Below are positions 26,937 through 35,953 of a DNA stretch of 43,580 bases, in pieces (position 1 is the first letter of the stretch; every line of letters begins with the position of its first letter). The translations under genes were made by a program, and so were the position numbers. The notes below the pieces were generated by a model that was not told the origin of the DNA, did not search any database, and saw nothing but the letters and a program-made list of their open reading frames with translations. Origin of the DNA: Burkholderiaceae bacterium (GTDB taxonomy: Bacteria; Pseudomonadota; Gammaproteobacteria; Burkholderiales; Burkholderiaceae_D); assembly GCA_031266815.1 (NCBI GenBank), contig JAISAG010000057.1:1-43580 (forward strand). The letters are read 5' to 3'.

Positions 26937-27578
26937 TTACGTGAATTCGGCAAGAACGGTTTCTGTCGCAAAGACTTTGTCGCCAATGGCAACGCGTGGC
27001 CGGACGGTCAGTGGCAGATAAACATCCACCCGCGAGCCAAAGCGGATGAATCCGAAACGTTGTCCGCGCGACAGTTTGTCCCCTTGAGCGGCGTAGCACA
27101 GAATTCGGCGGGCAATCAGCCCGGCAATCTGGACACAGGTGACGATTTCCCCGTTTTCGGCTGTAATCAAGAGTGCGTTGCGTTCGTTTTCCGCAGATGC
27201 CTTGTCCAGGTTGGCATTGAGAAAGCGCCCCTGCGAATAGTGTACGCTGTCAACGTGCCCGCTGACTGGCGCGCGGTTGGAGTGTACGTTGAATACGTTC
27301 ATGAATACGCTGATTTTGATGGCGGCACGCTCGCCATAGGTATCCTGTGTTTTTTCAACGGCGACGATTCTGCCGTCGGCGGGCGCCAGAATGGCGCCGG
27401 GATTGTCCGGAATGGTCCTGGGGGGGTCCCGGAAAAATTGCAGAATGAAGAGAGTGACAAGCCACAACGGGCTTGCCCACACTCCCCACATGGCGGTAGC
27501 GGCGATGCTGACGAGCAGGGAAATGGACAGGAAGGGCCAGCCTTCCCGCGCAATAAAAGGGTGAGGATATGTTCTCAA
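26937..27578 (-). CDS. psd: Phosphatidylserine decarboxylase (short type)
   Basis: Converts phosphatidylserine to phosphatidylethanolamine. A 213-residue proenzyme with an N-terminal membrane region ([20 protein letters not shown] onward). [26 protein letters not shown] and [11 protein letters not shown] are the family motifs; self-cleavage between Gly181 and Ser182 would create the pyruvoyl group. The start is set at TTG 27578, preceded by AGGGAG with a five-base spacer, because the resulting N-terminus matches family members. An in-frame TTG at 27632 would run into the PEBP gene. The short Psd type commonly pairs with the PssA type found next to it. Confidence 0.92.
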   Translation of the reverse strand: MRTYPHPFIAREGWPFLSISLLVSIAATAMWGVWASPLWLVTLFILQFFRDPPRTIPDNPGAILAPADGRIVAVEKTQDTYGERAAIKISVFMNVFNVHSNRAPVSGHVDSVHYSQGRFLNANLDKASAENERNALLITAENGEIVTCVQIAGLIARRILCYAAQGDKLSRGQRFGFIRFGSRVDVYLPLTVRPRVAIGDKVFATETVLAEFT

Positions 27579-27600
27579 AGGGACTCCCTGAAGACCCGGT

Positions 27601-28083
27601 TTACCCTGTTGTCTTGCGGATGTACAGGCCAATCAGTTCCGATTGGGCGAGGATATGTCCCTGCATGGCTTCAAGCAGTTCCGGCTTGGTGACGTTGCCC
27701 ATTTCCGGCAGGGTGATGTCCAGTGCGTACAGTTTGTGAAAATAGCGGTGTGTCCCAATGGGGGGGCAGGGACCGGTGTATCGTGCTACCTGGCGGTCAT
27801 TGATGCCCACCCGCGTTCCTTTCGGAAGCTGGTCGTCGGAAATGCCCTCTACAAGCTGCCCGGCAACGGGAGGCAGGTTGTAGAGTATCCAGTGTACAAA
27901 CGTCATTTTGGGGGCTGCCGGATCGGGGGCGTCCGGATCGTCCACAATCAGCACGATGCTCTTGCAGGCGGAAGGGGGCGGCGCCCATACCAGCGGCGGC
28001 GAGATATTGCTCCCTTCGCAGGTATAGGTTGACGGAATGAATTGCTGGTGCCCGAAAGCGGGCGAAGCGAGTACAAGCGACAT
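27601..28083 (-). CDS. YbhB/YbcL-type Raf kinase inhibitor-like (PEBP) protein
   Basis: A 160-residue cytoplasmic protein of the phosphatidylethanolamine-binding family. The anion-pocket motif DDPDAPD at residues 48-54 and the second motif [16 protein letters not shown] are both intact, with [11 protein letters not shown] between them. Bacterial members have no settled function. It sits 22 bases before psd and 14 after yggX on the same strand, a suggestive but unproven link to phosphatidylethanolamine synthesis. The start ATG at 28083 fits the family N-terminus. Confidence 0.88.
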   Translation of the reverse strand: MSLVLASPAFGHQQFIPSTYTCEGSNISPPLVWAPPPSACKSIVLIVDDPDAPDPAAPKMTFVHWILYNLPPVAGQLVEGISDDQLPKGTRVGINDRQVARYTGPCPPIGTHRYFHKLYALDITLPEMGNVTKPELLEAMQGHILAQSELIGLYIRKTTG

Positions 28084-28097
28084 AGGGCCTCCTGCCG

Positions 28098-28376
28098 TTA
28101 TCCACAGGGTGAGGAAGAATGCGGCTGTATCGGCGATTCTCCCTCGCTCTCAAATAGAAATTGTTGCATCTGTTCCGCCAGAAACTGCCTGGCAGAAGCG
28201 TCCGTTACGTTCAGACGGTATTCGTTGACCAGCATGGTTTGCCGTCGTACCCAGCCATCCCAGGCTTCCTTTGAAATGTTTTCGTAGATCCGTTTGCCCA
28301 TTTCGCCCGGATAGGGAGGGAAATCCAGCCCCCTGGCCTCTTTCCCCAATCGCACGCAACGCACGGTCCTGCTCAT
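28098..28376 (-). CDS. yggX: Fe(2+)-trafficking protein YggX
   Basis: A 92-residue cytoplasmic protein linked to protection of Fe-S clusters from oxidants. The start [20 protein letters not shown], with the conserved Cys7, and [20 protein letters not shown] followed by the MLVNEYRLN segment are typical. The C-terminus is about ten residues longer than in E. coli. AGGAG lies seven bases before the ATG. It is 14 bases upstream of the PEBP gene and downstream of argA. In Burkholderiales yggX next to argA is, as I recall, common. Confidence 0.94.
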   Translation of the reverse strand: MSRTVRCVRLGKEARGLDFPPYPGEMGKRIYENISKEAWDGWVRRQTMLVNEYRLNVTDASARQFLAEQMQQFLFESEGESPIQPHSSSPCG

Positions 28377-28502
28377 TATGCTGTCTCCTGTCAGTGGGGT
28401 TGCCCGCGGTGGTCGGCAATTTGCGCAACCACCCCCGTCACGGGCGAGACCCGACTAAAGCACGATAACACGGATGGGGAAATCACCACAATACCCGTTC
28501 CT

Positions 28503-29813
28503 TCACAGTTTTTTGATCAGGACCTGTGAACGGCGCTGCCAGTTGTAAATCAGCTGCCTGTTTTGGGGCAGGTCGCGAACACTGCCGTAGACGAATCCGC
28601 GTCGCAAAAACCAGTGCGCGGTCTGGGTGGTCAGGATAAAAAGATGGGAAAAGCCTTTTGCCCGCGCCCGGTTTTCTATGTGCAGTAAAATGCGCTCACC
28701 TTCTCCTTCGCCCTGCACATCCGGCGCCACAATCAGGCAAGCCATTTCCGCCATTTTTTCGTCAGGAAAGGGGTACAGTGCGGCGCAGCCGAAGATGACC
28801 CCGTCGTGTTCCAGTACAGAAAAATTGTCAATTTCCCGTTCCAGCAATTCCCTCCCCCGCTTGACCAGGGTGCCGTTTTCCTCGTATGGCTCGATAAGCT
28901 GGAGAATGCTGCCGATATCCGATATGGTCGCTTCGCGCAGGATGTCTATGTTCTCATTGGTGATCAGGGTGCCAACACCATCGTGCGTGAATATTTCAAG
29001 GAGGATCGCGCCATCGGTGGCATAAGGGACGATGTGGGCACGGGCAACTCCGCCCAGACAGGCTTCTGCTGCTGCCCGGAGATATCTTTCCGCATTGTCG
29101 GGCAGGCGTTTTGAGGCAATGATCTTTTTTGCCTGAACGGTGGTCATTTCGTGTATATCCTCCCCTCCCTCATCCGGCACCAGCGGCGTTTCCGTCAAAA
29201 ATACCAGTTTGTGCGCGTGAATCGCCAGTGCGGTGGAGAGTGCAACGTCTTCCATTCTCAGGTTGAACACTTCGCCCGTCCGTGAAAACCCCAGGGGCGA
29301 AATCAGTACCAGGTCGCCCGATGCCAGGATGGCGTGGATGCTTTCGTAGGCAACCGTGCGCGTTTTCCCTGTCAGTTGCATGTCCACGCCGTCAATGATG
29401 CCCAATGGCGTGGCGGTGACGAAGTTGCCGGAGATGATGCGGATTTCGGCATGTGCCATGGGAGTGTTCGGCAGCCCCTGGCTGAATGCCCCTTCAATAT
29501 CCAGGCGAATTTCTCCCACTGCTTCCTTGGCACATTCCAGCGCGACGGCATCGGTAACGCGGGTACCCTTGTAGAACTGGCTTTCCCGCTTTCTCAGGGC
29601 AATTTGTTCTTCAACCTGGGGGCGGAATCCGTGCACCAGTACGATGTGAATGCCGAGTGCGTGCAAGAGGGAAACATCGTGTGCCAGTGTGGTCAGTATG
29701 CCCTCCATGACCAGTTCGCCCGGAAAGGCAATGACAAAGGTTTTCCCCCTGAACGCATGGACGTAGGGAGCGACCGAGCGAAGCCAACTGACAAATTGCG
29801 GCAGGGTTTCCAT
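28503..29813 (-). CDS. argA: Amino-acid N-acetyltransferase (N-acetylglutamate synthase)
   Basis: First enzyme of arginine synthesis: acetyl-CoA plus glutamate to N-acetylglutamate. 436 residues from ATG 29813. The N-terminal amino-acid kinase-like domain (about 1-285; FRGKTFVIAFPGELV, LVHGFRPQVEEQ, SPLGFSRTGEVFNL) senses arginine. The C-terminal GNAT domain (about 290-436; LREATISDIGSILQLIEP, VAPDVQGEGEGERILLHIE) binds acetyl-CoA. A TTG at 29828 gives five more residues but the family N-terminus fits the ATG. It is divergent from hrpA; the 112 bases between them hold the hrpA -10-like sequence. Confidence 0.95.
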   Translation of the reverse strand: METLPQFVSWLRSVAPYVHAFRGKTFVIAFPGELVMEGILTTLAHDVSLLHALGIHIVLVHGFRPQVEEQIALRKRESQFYKGTRVTDAVALECAKEAVGEIRLDIEGAFSQGLPNTPMAHAEIRIISGNFVTATPLGIIDGVDMQLTGKTRTVAYESIHAILASGDLVLISPLGFSRTGEVFNLRMEDVALSTALAIHAHKLVFLTETPLVPDEGGEDIHEMTTVQAKKIIASKRLPDNAERYLRAAAEACLGGVARAHIVPYATDGAILLEIFTHDGVGTLITNENIDILREATISDIGSILQLIEPYEENGTLVKRGRELLEREIDNFSVLEHDGVIFGCAALYPFPDEKMAEMACLIVAPDVQGEGEGERILLHIENRARAKGFSHLFILTTQTAHWFLRRGFVYGSVRDLPQNRQLIYNWQRRSQVLIKKL

Positions 29814-29909
29814 GGACAGCAATTTCAAAAACAGGAGAATTCCTTCATTCTAGCAAAACCCGGGTTTGTGTGTAGCGGGCAATGGCGCAATCCGGCTCGT
29901 TTTTCGGAC

Positions 29910-29919
29910 TATAATGCCC
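29910..29919 (+). promoter_or_regulatory. Candidate -10 region of hrpA (TATAATGCCC)
   Basis: A perfect TATAAT followed by GCCC, resembling the TANAATACCC motif of cysS, metG and panC. No good -35 is seen. If used, the transcript would start around 29922, only a few bases before the ATG at 29926, so the message would be nearly leaderless. Confidence 0.35.
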
Positions 29920-29925
29920 ATCGAC

Positions 29926-32900
29926 ATGACCGTTACCGTAAAACCTGCCCTTTCCCCATCGGCGTCGTCCCATGAGGGAGAGGCGTTGCCTTTTCGTCAT
30001 CCGCTCCCGCCGATTCACTATCCGGACGCATTGCCGGTTTCCGCGCAACGGGAGGATATCGCGCGCGCCTTGCGCGAGAATCCGGTCATCATTGTGGGCG
30101 GCGAGACCGGGTCGGGCAAGACAACACAGTTGCCCAAGATATGCCTTGACATCGGCAGGGGTGTGCGCGGGCTGATTGGGCACACCCAACCGCGTCGCAT
30201 TGCGGCAAGCGCGACGGCGCGGCGCATTGCCAGCGAATTGGGCAGTCCGCTGGGCCACCATGTTGGGTTCAAGGTGCGTTTTACGGACAGGCTGGGACAT
30301 GGCGCATCGGTCAAGTTGATGACGGACGGTATTTTGCTGGCGGAAACGCAGGGTGACCCGCTATTGCGGCAGTACGACACCCTCATCATTGATGAAGCGC
30401 ACGAGCGCAGCCTCAATATTGATTTTTTGCTGGGCTACATCCGGCAAATTCTGCCACGCCGCCCCGACCTGAAGGTTGTGATTACTTCCGCGACGATGGA
30501 TGCCTCCCACTTTGCCCGCTATTTTGGGTCCGACACGAATCCGGCTCCCGTCATTGATGTGTCTGGTCGCCTGTATCCAGTCGAAATTCGTTATCGACCG
30601 CTGGTACCCGCCGAGGCGACTGCGCAAAAACCGCAAGGCGGCGACAAGGGAGAGCAAGACGGCGTATCCGCTATTTTGTCTGCGGCAGATGAAGCCATGC
30701 GTGCCGGGCAGGGGGACATACTGGTCTTTCTGCCCGGTGAACGCGAAATACGGATGGCGGCAGACAGGCTGCGCGCGCACTACCCGCCGCACGTTCTGGT
30801 CTTGCCGCTGTACGCCCGCTTGTCCGCGCAGGAACAGGAGAGGGTTTTCGAGAGAACCAACGCGCGCCGCATCATTCTGGCGACAAATGTTGCCGAAACT
30901 TCCCTGACAGTGCCCGGTGTCCGCTTTGTCATTGATACCGGGCTGGCGCGGGTAAAACGGTACAGTTATCGCAACAAGGTGGAGCAGTTGCACATCGAGC
31001 CGATTTCCCAGGCAGCGGCGAACCAGCGGGCGGGTCGCTGCGGACGGGTCGCATCCGGCATCTGTATCCGTCTGTACGACGAATCCGATTTTCTTTCCCG
31101 CGCGCCCTACACGACTCCCGAGATTATGCGAAGTTCGCTGGCGGGTGTCATTTTGCGCATGCAGTCCTTGCAACTGGGCGATGTGGAGGCTTTCCCCTTT
31201 CCCGATATGCCGTCATCCCGGGCGATAGCGGACGGATATCAGTTGTTGCAGGAACTGGGTGCCTTGTCCGCATCACGGCAGATAACGCCGTTGGGCCGCC
31301 AACTTGCCCGACTGCCGCTGGATCCGCGTATCGGGCGCATGATACTGGCGGGTCACGAGCAAGGGAGTCTTGCGGAATTGCTGGTGATTGCCTCCGCCCT
31401 TTCCATTCAGGACCCGCGTGATCGTCCGGCCGACAAACAGGAAGCGGCAGACAGGGCGCACCAGTTGTTCTCCGATTCCCGCTCCGCGTTTTTGTCTTTT
31501 CTCAAGATGTGGCAGTGGGTTGATGAAGCCTACAAAAACCGTAAATCACAGCGTCAGTGGCAGGAGCAGTGCCGTGCCCGTTTCCTTTCCCCCCTTCGTT
31601 TGCGCGAATGGCAGGATATCCATTCACAGTTGCTGGCATTGGCGCACGAGCAGGGATGGCGTTCGAACCAAACGCCCGCGACCAGCGAGCAGGTGCATCT
31701 CGCCATTCTGACCGGATTGTTGGGGAACATCGGCTGCCGTGCGCCGTCCGCACCGCACTACCTGGGCGCGCGCGGCATCCGCTTTTTCCCTTCGCCGGGG
31801 AGTGCGTCAGGGAAGAAGCAGGGACGATGGGTTGTTGCCGCCGAATTGGTCGAGACAAAGCGCCTGTACGCTCGTTGCATGGCACAAATACAGCCGGAGT
31901 GGGTGGAACGGGTGGGAGCGCATCTGCTGAAAAAATCGTGGAGCGCGCCGCGGTGGGAGAAAAAAACGGCGCAGGTCGTTGCCAGCGAACAGGCTACCTT
32001 GCATGGCTTGGTGATTTACGGGCAGCGGCGCGTTTGTTATGGGGACATTGACTCGCAAGTGTCGCGCGAGATTTTCATCCGCTCCGCGCTTGTCGAAGGG
32101 GAGTGGGAAACGCGCCTGCCGTTTTTTTCCCACAATCGCAGGCTGATTGATGAAATTGATGCGATGGAGGATCGCCTTCGCAGCACGGCGATACGAGTGG
32201 ATGACCACGTGATTGCGGCTTTCTATGATGCGCGCCTGCCCAATGATGTCTGCGACGGGAGTTGCTTTGAGAAATGGTACGCCTCCGCGGCAGCGCAAGA
32301 CCCCCACCTGCTGTTCATGACCCGCGAAGATTTGATGCGCCACACGGCGGACGGGGTTGGCGTGGATTTCTTCCCGAAAAGCCTGCTGCTCTCCGGTGTG
32401 GAAATGCCCTTGCATTATCATTTTGCGCCGGGCAGTCCGCGCGATGGCGCGACACTTTCCGTTCCGCTTTACGCCTTAAACCAGTTGTCCGCCGAATCTT
32501 GCGAGTGGCTGGTGCCGGGCATGCTCAAGGAGAAAGTGCAGGGCTTGCTGAAATCGCTGCCGCAGAAATGGCGACGGCATTGCCTTCCGCTGAAAGACTA
32601 CGCCGGTGCTTTCTGCGAGCGAATACACAGTCAGGGGCGATTTGCCAGAGGGAATTTGCTGGATGCGCTGATTGCGGATGTATGCGAGCAGACGGGCATG
32701 ACACCTGCCCGGACGGACTTTCGGGTAGAGACGTTGCCTGCCCATCTCTTTATGAATTTCTGTGTTACTGATGAAACCGGGCGTATGCTGGAAATGGCGC
32801 GCCACCTGGATGTCTTGCGGGAATCGCTTGCCCGGTCGGCGCGAGACTGTTTTCAGAAAATGGCGGCGGGCGCGCTGCCTGACGCCGGTTTCCCCTTGCC

Positions 32901-33792
32901 GCCGACAGACGAAATCCGTTCTGCGGCGCCGAAACAGTGGACGAACTGGAATTTTGGCGACTGGCAGGAGCAGGTGCCGCTTTTAGCTTCTCCGCAATCT
33001 CCCCGGGGATATCCGGCGCTGGTGGATAAGGAAACCGCCTGCGAAATCGTCGTTTTCGATGATTCCCGCCTGGCGGCGGAAACGCATTACGGCGGGTTGA
33101 GGCGGCTTTTTTCCCTGCAACTGAAAGAACAGATGAAGTATCTGTCCAGGAACATCGCACACTGCCGGGAGATGGAGATGATGGCATTGTCGCTCGGCAT
33201 ACAGATTGATATACGGGAGCAGCTTCTGTTGGCTGGCTTAAATGCCGCGTTCATGCGGGATCCGCTGCCCGCGGACGCCCGTTCGTTCAAGGAACGCCTG
33301 GAAGAAGGCAAATCCCGGTTGGGGCTCCTGCTGAACAATATTGCCGGATTGGCGTGGCAGATTTGGTCGGAATATGGGCAGGCACACCGGAAGATACAGG
33401 GAATCAAGGCCAATCCCCCTGCGGTGAGTGATATGCGGGAGCAGATGGGTGCTTTGTTGCATGCGCGCTTTTTGACGGAGAACGATCTGGAGCGATTGTC
33501 CCATTTTCCCCGCTATATTCGCGCATGCGCCATGCGGGCAGATCGCGTGCAAAATGCGCCGGAACGCGATGCCAAACTGATGGCGGCGTGGCATGCGGTG
33601 GCGGAACCTTATTGGCGGATGCGGAAAGCCCATCGGCAGTCCGGTCTGGCGGACAGCGCGGATATGTGCGCCTTTCGCTGGTTGCTGGAAGAGTTGCGGG
33701 TTTCTCTGTTCGCCCAGGAACTGCGTACGCCCATGCCCGTTTCGGTCAAGCGGCTTGGAAAGATATGGGAAGCCCTGCGCGGGCAGGGCTGA
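29926..33792 (+). CDS. hrpA: ATP-dependent RNA helicase HrpA (DEAH family)
   Basis: A 1,288-residue DEAH-box helicase (E. coli 1,300), which in E. coli rescues stalled or collided ribosomes and affects mRNA processing. Walker A GETGSGKTTQ is at residues 59-68, IIDEAHERS has Asp156, then VITSATMD, LVFLPGEREI, NVAETSLTVPGVRFVIDTG and QAAANQRAGRCGR (motif VI). The C-terminal half carries winged-helix, ratchet, OB and the HrpA-specific DUF3418 region. Two ATGs, 29914 and 29926, are possible, neither with a ribosome binding site; the second is chosen because the first overlaps a TATAAT. It ends 28 bases from the convergent cysB-like stop. Confidence 0.95.
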   Translation: MTVTVKPALSPSASSHEGEALPFRHPLPPIHYPDALPVSAQREDIARALRENPVIIVGGETGSGKTTQLPKICLDIGRGVRGLIGHTQPRRIAASATARRIASELGSPLGHHVGFKVRFTDRLGHGASVKLMTDGILLAETQGDPLLRQYDTLIIDEAHERSLNIDFLLGYIRQILPRRPDLKVVITSATMDASHFARYFGSDTNPAPVIDVSGRLYPVEIRYRPLVPAEATAQKPQGGDKGEQDGVSAILSAADEAMRAGQGDILVFLPGEREIRMAADRLRAHYPPHVLVLPLYARLSAQEQERVFERTNARRIILATNVAETSLTVPGVRFVIDTGLARVKRYSYRNKVEQLHIEPISQAAANQRAGRCGRVASGICIRLYDESDFLSRAPYTTPEIMRSSLAGVILRMQSLQLGDVEAFPFPDMPSSRAIADGYQLLQELGALSASRQITPLGRQLARLPLDPRIGRMILAGHEQGSLAELLVIASALSIQDPRDRPADKQEAADRAHQLFSDSRSAFLSFLKMWQWVDEAYKNRKSQRQWQEQCRARFLSPLRLREWQDIHSQLLALAHEQGWRSNQTPATSEQVHLAILTGLLGNIGCRAPSAPHYLGARGIRFFPSPGSASGKKQGRWVVAAELVETKRLYARCMAQIQPEWVERVGAHLLKKSWSAPRWEKKTAQVVASEQATLHGLVIYGQRRVCYGDIDSQVSREIFIRSALVEGEWETRLPFFSHNRRLIDEIDAMEDRLRSTAIRVDDHVIAAFYDARLPNDVCDGSCFEKWYASAAAQDPHLLFMTREDLMRHTADGVGVDFFPKSLLLSGVEMPLHYHFAPGSPRDGATLSVPLYALNQLSAESCEWLVPGMLKEKVQGLLKSLPQKWRRHCLPLKDYAGAFCERIHSQGRFARGNLLDALIADVCEQTGMTPARTDFRVETLPAHLFMNFCVTDETGRMLEMARHLDVLRESLARSARDCFQKMAAGALPDAGFPLPPTDEIRSAAPKQWTNWNFGDWQEQVPLLASPQSPRGYPALVDKETACEIVVFDDSRLAAETHYGGLRRLFSLQLKEQMKYLSRNIAHCREMEMMALSLGIQIDIREQLLLAGLNAAFMRDPLPADARSFKERLEEGKSRLGLLLNNIAGLAWQIWSEYGQAHRKIQGIKANPPAVSDMREQMGALLHARFLTENDLERLSHFPRYIRACAMRADRVQNAPERDAKLMAAWHAVAEPYWRMRKAHRQSGLADSADMCAFRWLLEELRVSLFAQELRTPMPVSVKRLGKIWEALRGQG

Positions 33793-33820
33793 AAAACTGA
33801 CGGCGACCGGTCAAAAGCCG

Positions 33821-34798
33821 CTACGCGGACAGGCTGTGCGCGTCCGGCGCGGCGCGGTCCGCGTGGCTTCCCGGATTTAAGATGTGTTCCAGCATGCGCC
33901 GGTTCAGCGCGTTGGAGAGTTGTTCCGCAAATGCGCAGACATGGTTGCGAAGATAAGTGTTTTTCTTGAGCAGCATATGCGCCCTGTCCGTGCCAAACAA
34001 GTGTTTTGCCGGGATGCCGTGCAGGTTTTTGTCCCGTTCCGGGTCGTAGGCAAAGCTGACGATGATGCCTACACCCATTCCCAGTTCCACATACGCCTTG
34101 ATAGCGTCCGCCGTCATGGCGGAAAGCTGGATGTTCAGGGGCACGCCCGCTTTCCCGAATGTGCGTTGCAGATGCTCCTGTGCGGACGACAGGGAAGCGT
34201 AGGTGATGATGGGGTAGCGGGTCAATTCCTTCATGGTGAGGTGCTTGGAGCGCTTTAAGGGATGATTGTGTGGCACGACCACGTAAAACTCCCACTGGTC
34301 AAGCGGGATGACGGCAATTTCCTCCATTCCTTCAATGGTGCTGTCCGTCTCCATGACCAGCGCGATTTCGATGATGTCGCTCCGCAGGTATTCCACCAGT
34401 TCCCGCAGTGTGCCGTGTCGTATGGAAACCTCGACCTTGGGATGCTTGGGCAGAAACTGTGCCAGGGCTCTCGGGATGAAATAGCCGGCTTCCGCATAGG
34501 AAGTTCCCAGCATGAGCCGACTGTTTTCGGAAGCATTGAGTTCTTCCGCGATTTGTTTCAGGTTGTCAATTTCCCGCATGATGGTTTCAACCACCTGCGC
34601 TACCCTTTTCCCCGGTTCTGTCAGGCCGCGTATTCGCTTGCCGTAGCGGTGGAAAATTTCGACTCCCAGTTCATCCTCCAACTCGATAATCGCTTTTGAA
34701 ACACCGGGTTGTGAAGTGTACAGCGCTTTTGCCGCTTCGGTCAGGTTGAAGTTCTGACGAATGGTTTCCCGAACGAATCGGAGTTGCTGAAGGTTCAT
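33821..34798 (-). CDS. CysB-like LysR-type regulator with altered effector residues
   Basis: A 325-residue LysR-family protein. The winged helix (residues 2-60) contains NFNLTEAAKALYTSQPGVSK followed by AIIELEDELGVEIF, which I recognise as nearly identical to betaproteobacterial CysB. The effector domain has the CysB length and no gaps by hand alignment, but TTHTQ of CysB (Thr100, Thr102, Gln103 contact sulfate in Klebsiella CysB) reads TSYAE here (Ser100, Ala102, Glu103), and the Thr149 position is Met. It may therefore respond to a different ligand or none. It is divergent from the DUF362/Tat/Lar operon over a 225-base AT-rich gap, so that operon is a plausible target; hrpA is convergent. 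Confidence 0.8.
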   Translation of the reverse strand: MNLQQLRFVRETIRQNFNLTEAAKALYTSQPGVSKAIIELEDELGVEIFHRYGKRIRGLTEPGKRVAQVVETIMREIDNLKQIAEELNASENSRLMLGTSYAEAGYFIPRALAQFLPKHPKVEVSIRHGTLRELVEYLRSDIIEIALVMETDSTIEGMEEIAVIPLDQWEFYVVVPHNHPLKRSKHLTMKELTRYPIITYASLSSAQEHLQRTFGKAGVPLNIQLSAMTADAIKAYVELGMGVGIIVSFAYDPERDKNLHGIPAKHLFGTDRAHMLLKKNTYLRNHVCAFAEQLSNALNRRMLEHILNPGSHADRAAPDAHSLSA

Positions 34799-34912
34799 GT
34801 TTTGCTCCCCACCCGCACCGTGGCGTATATAACGAAAATGATAATGTTTTTTTATAATACTTCTTTTCTAATTATATAGCATGATGGCAATTCTGTTTCG
34901 GAATATGACCTA

Positions 34913-34941
34913 TTGACTTCGGAAGTGTTTTGCTTTACAAA
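34913..34941 (+). promoter_or_regulatory. Predicted sigma-70 promoter of the DUF362-tat-lar-nik operon
   Basis: TTGACT (34913-34918), a 17-base spacer, TACAAA (34936-34941). The -35 matches five of six positions and the -10 four of six with ideal spacing. It lies in the 225-base gap between the CysB-like gene and the DUF362 gene, about 76 bases before the ATG once the start site is allowed for. The AT-rich stretch 34830-34885 just upstream is a likely binding region for the divergent LysR-type protein. Confidence 0.5.
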
Positions 34942-35023
34942 GGGGGCGTCAATCGAAGTGCTACGAACTGGCAGACGGCAGTTTGGCGCGCGGCGCCCTG
35001 TCAGTGATGAAACGGAGGGAGTC

Positions 35024-35950
35024 ATGGACAGACGGCAGTTTATCAAATCAGTGGTGGCAACAACCGCAGGAACGGCGCTTGCGCTCAAGGTAAACGGCGT
35101 GGCACAGGCGGCTGCCGGGAAATCCGGTAAGGGCAAGTCGGCGTATCCCGATGTGGTAGCGGTTCGCAACGGCGAGCCGGACAAGATGTTTCGCACGGGG
35201 ATTGCCGCGCTGGGCGGCATGGTCGCTTTCGTCAAGCCTGGTCAGAGAGTGGTCGTCAAACCCAACGCCGCTTTTGACGCGCCGCCGGAACGGGGCTCCA
35301 ACACCAACCCGATACTGGTGGGCGAGATTGTGCGGCAATGTCTTTCCGCCGGTGCGGCGGATGTCGCCGTATTCGACAATACGCTCAATGATTGGCGCAG
35401 CGCCTACGGAAACAGCGGCATCGGCGAGGCGGTCCAAAAAGCCGGGGGCAGGATGCTGCCTGCGGATAACGAAAGCCTGTACAAGCCGTTAACAGAAGCG
35501 CGGGCAGAGCGGTTGAAGGAAACGGCTGTTTTCGGCGCCCTGTTGTCTGCGGACGTGGTTATCAATGTCCCCGTACTGAAAAACCACGGCGGCGCGAAGA
35601 TGACAGGTGCCATCAAGAACCTGATGGGCGCGGTGTGGGAACGCCGCAGCATGCATCGCAATGACCTGAACCGTTCCATCGCCGAGATGCTGTACTACAT
35701 GAAGCCAACGCTCAATGTGGTAGACGCGTACCGGGTGATGGTGGACCATGGTCCCCGCGGCCTCAGCGTGGATGATGTGCGGCTGGTCCGGCACCTGCTC
35801 CTCTCGCGGGATATCGTCGCAGTGGATGCGGTGGCAACCCGCCTGTTGAAATACAACCAGAATGATGTCAAGTACATCGGGATTGCTTCCCAGTTGGGTT
35901 TCGGTAACGGCGACATCAAGACAATACAAATCAAACGGCTGAACGCGTAA
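35024..35950 (+). CDS. Tat-exported DUF362-domain protein
   Basis: A 308-residue protein with a twin-arginine signal: MDRRQFIKSVVATTAGTALA, with cleavage likely near VAQAAA. The mature part is a DUF362 domain: VVVKPNAAF, the SAGAADVAVFDNT segment, and the family core VPVLKNHGGAKMTGAIKNLM, which carries conserved Lys and His residues, followed by LNVVDAYRVM and IVAVDAVATRLL. DUF362 has no agreed function and is often beside ferredoxin domains. Here the ferredoxins are in the next gene, three bases downstream. Tat export means it folds, perhaps with a cofactor, before crossing the membrane. GGAGG sits five bases before the ATG; an upstream in-frame TTG at 34913 lies in the promoter and is rejected. 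Confidence 0.85.
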   Translation: MDRRQFIKSVVATTAGTALALKVNGVAQAAAGKSGKGKSAYPDVVAVRNGEPDKMFRTGIAALGGMVAFVKPGQRVVVKPNAAFDAPPERGSNTNPILVGEIVRQCLSAGAADVAVFDNTLNDWRSAYGNSGIGEAVQKAGGRMLPADNESLYKPLTEARAERLKETAVFGALLSADVVINVPVLKNHGGAKMTGAIKNLMGAVWERRSMHRNDLNRSIAEMLYYMKPTLNVVDAYRVMVDHGPRGLSVDDVRLVRHLLLSRDIVAVDAVATRLLKYNQNDVKYIGIASQLGFGNGDIKTIQIKRLNA

Positions 35951-35953
35951 ATC

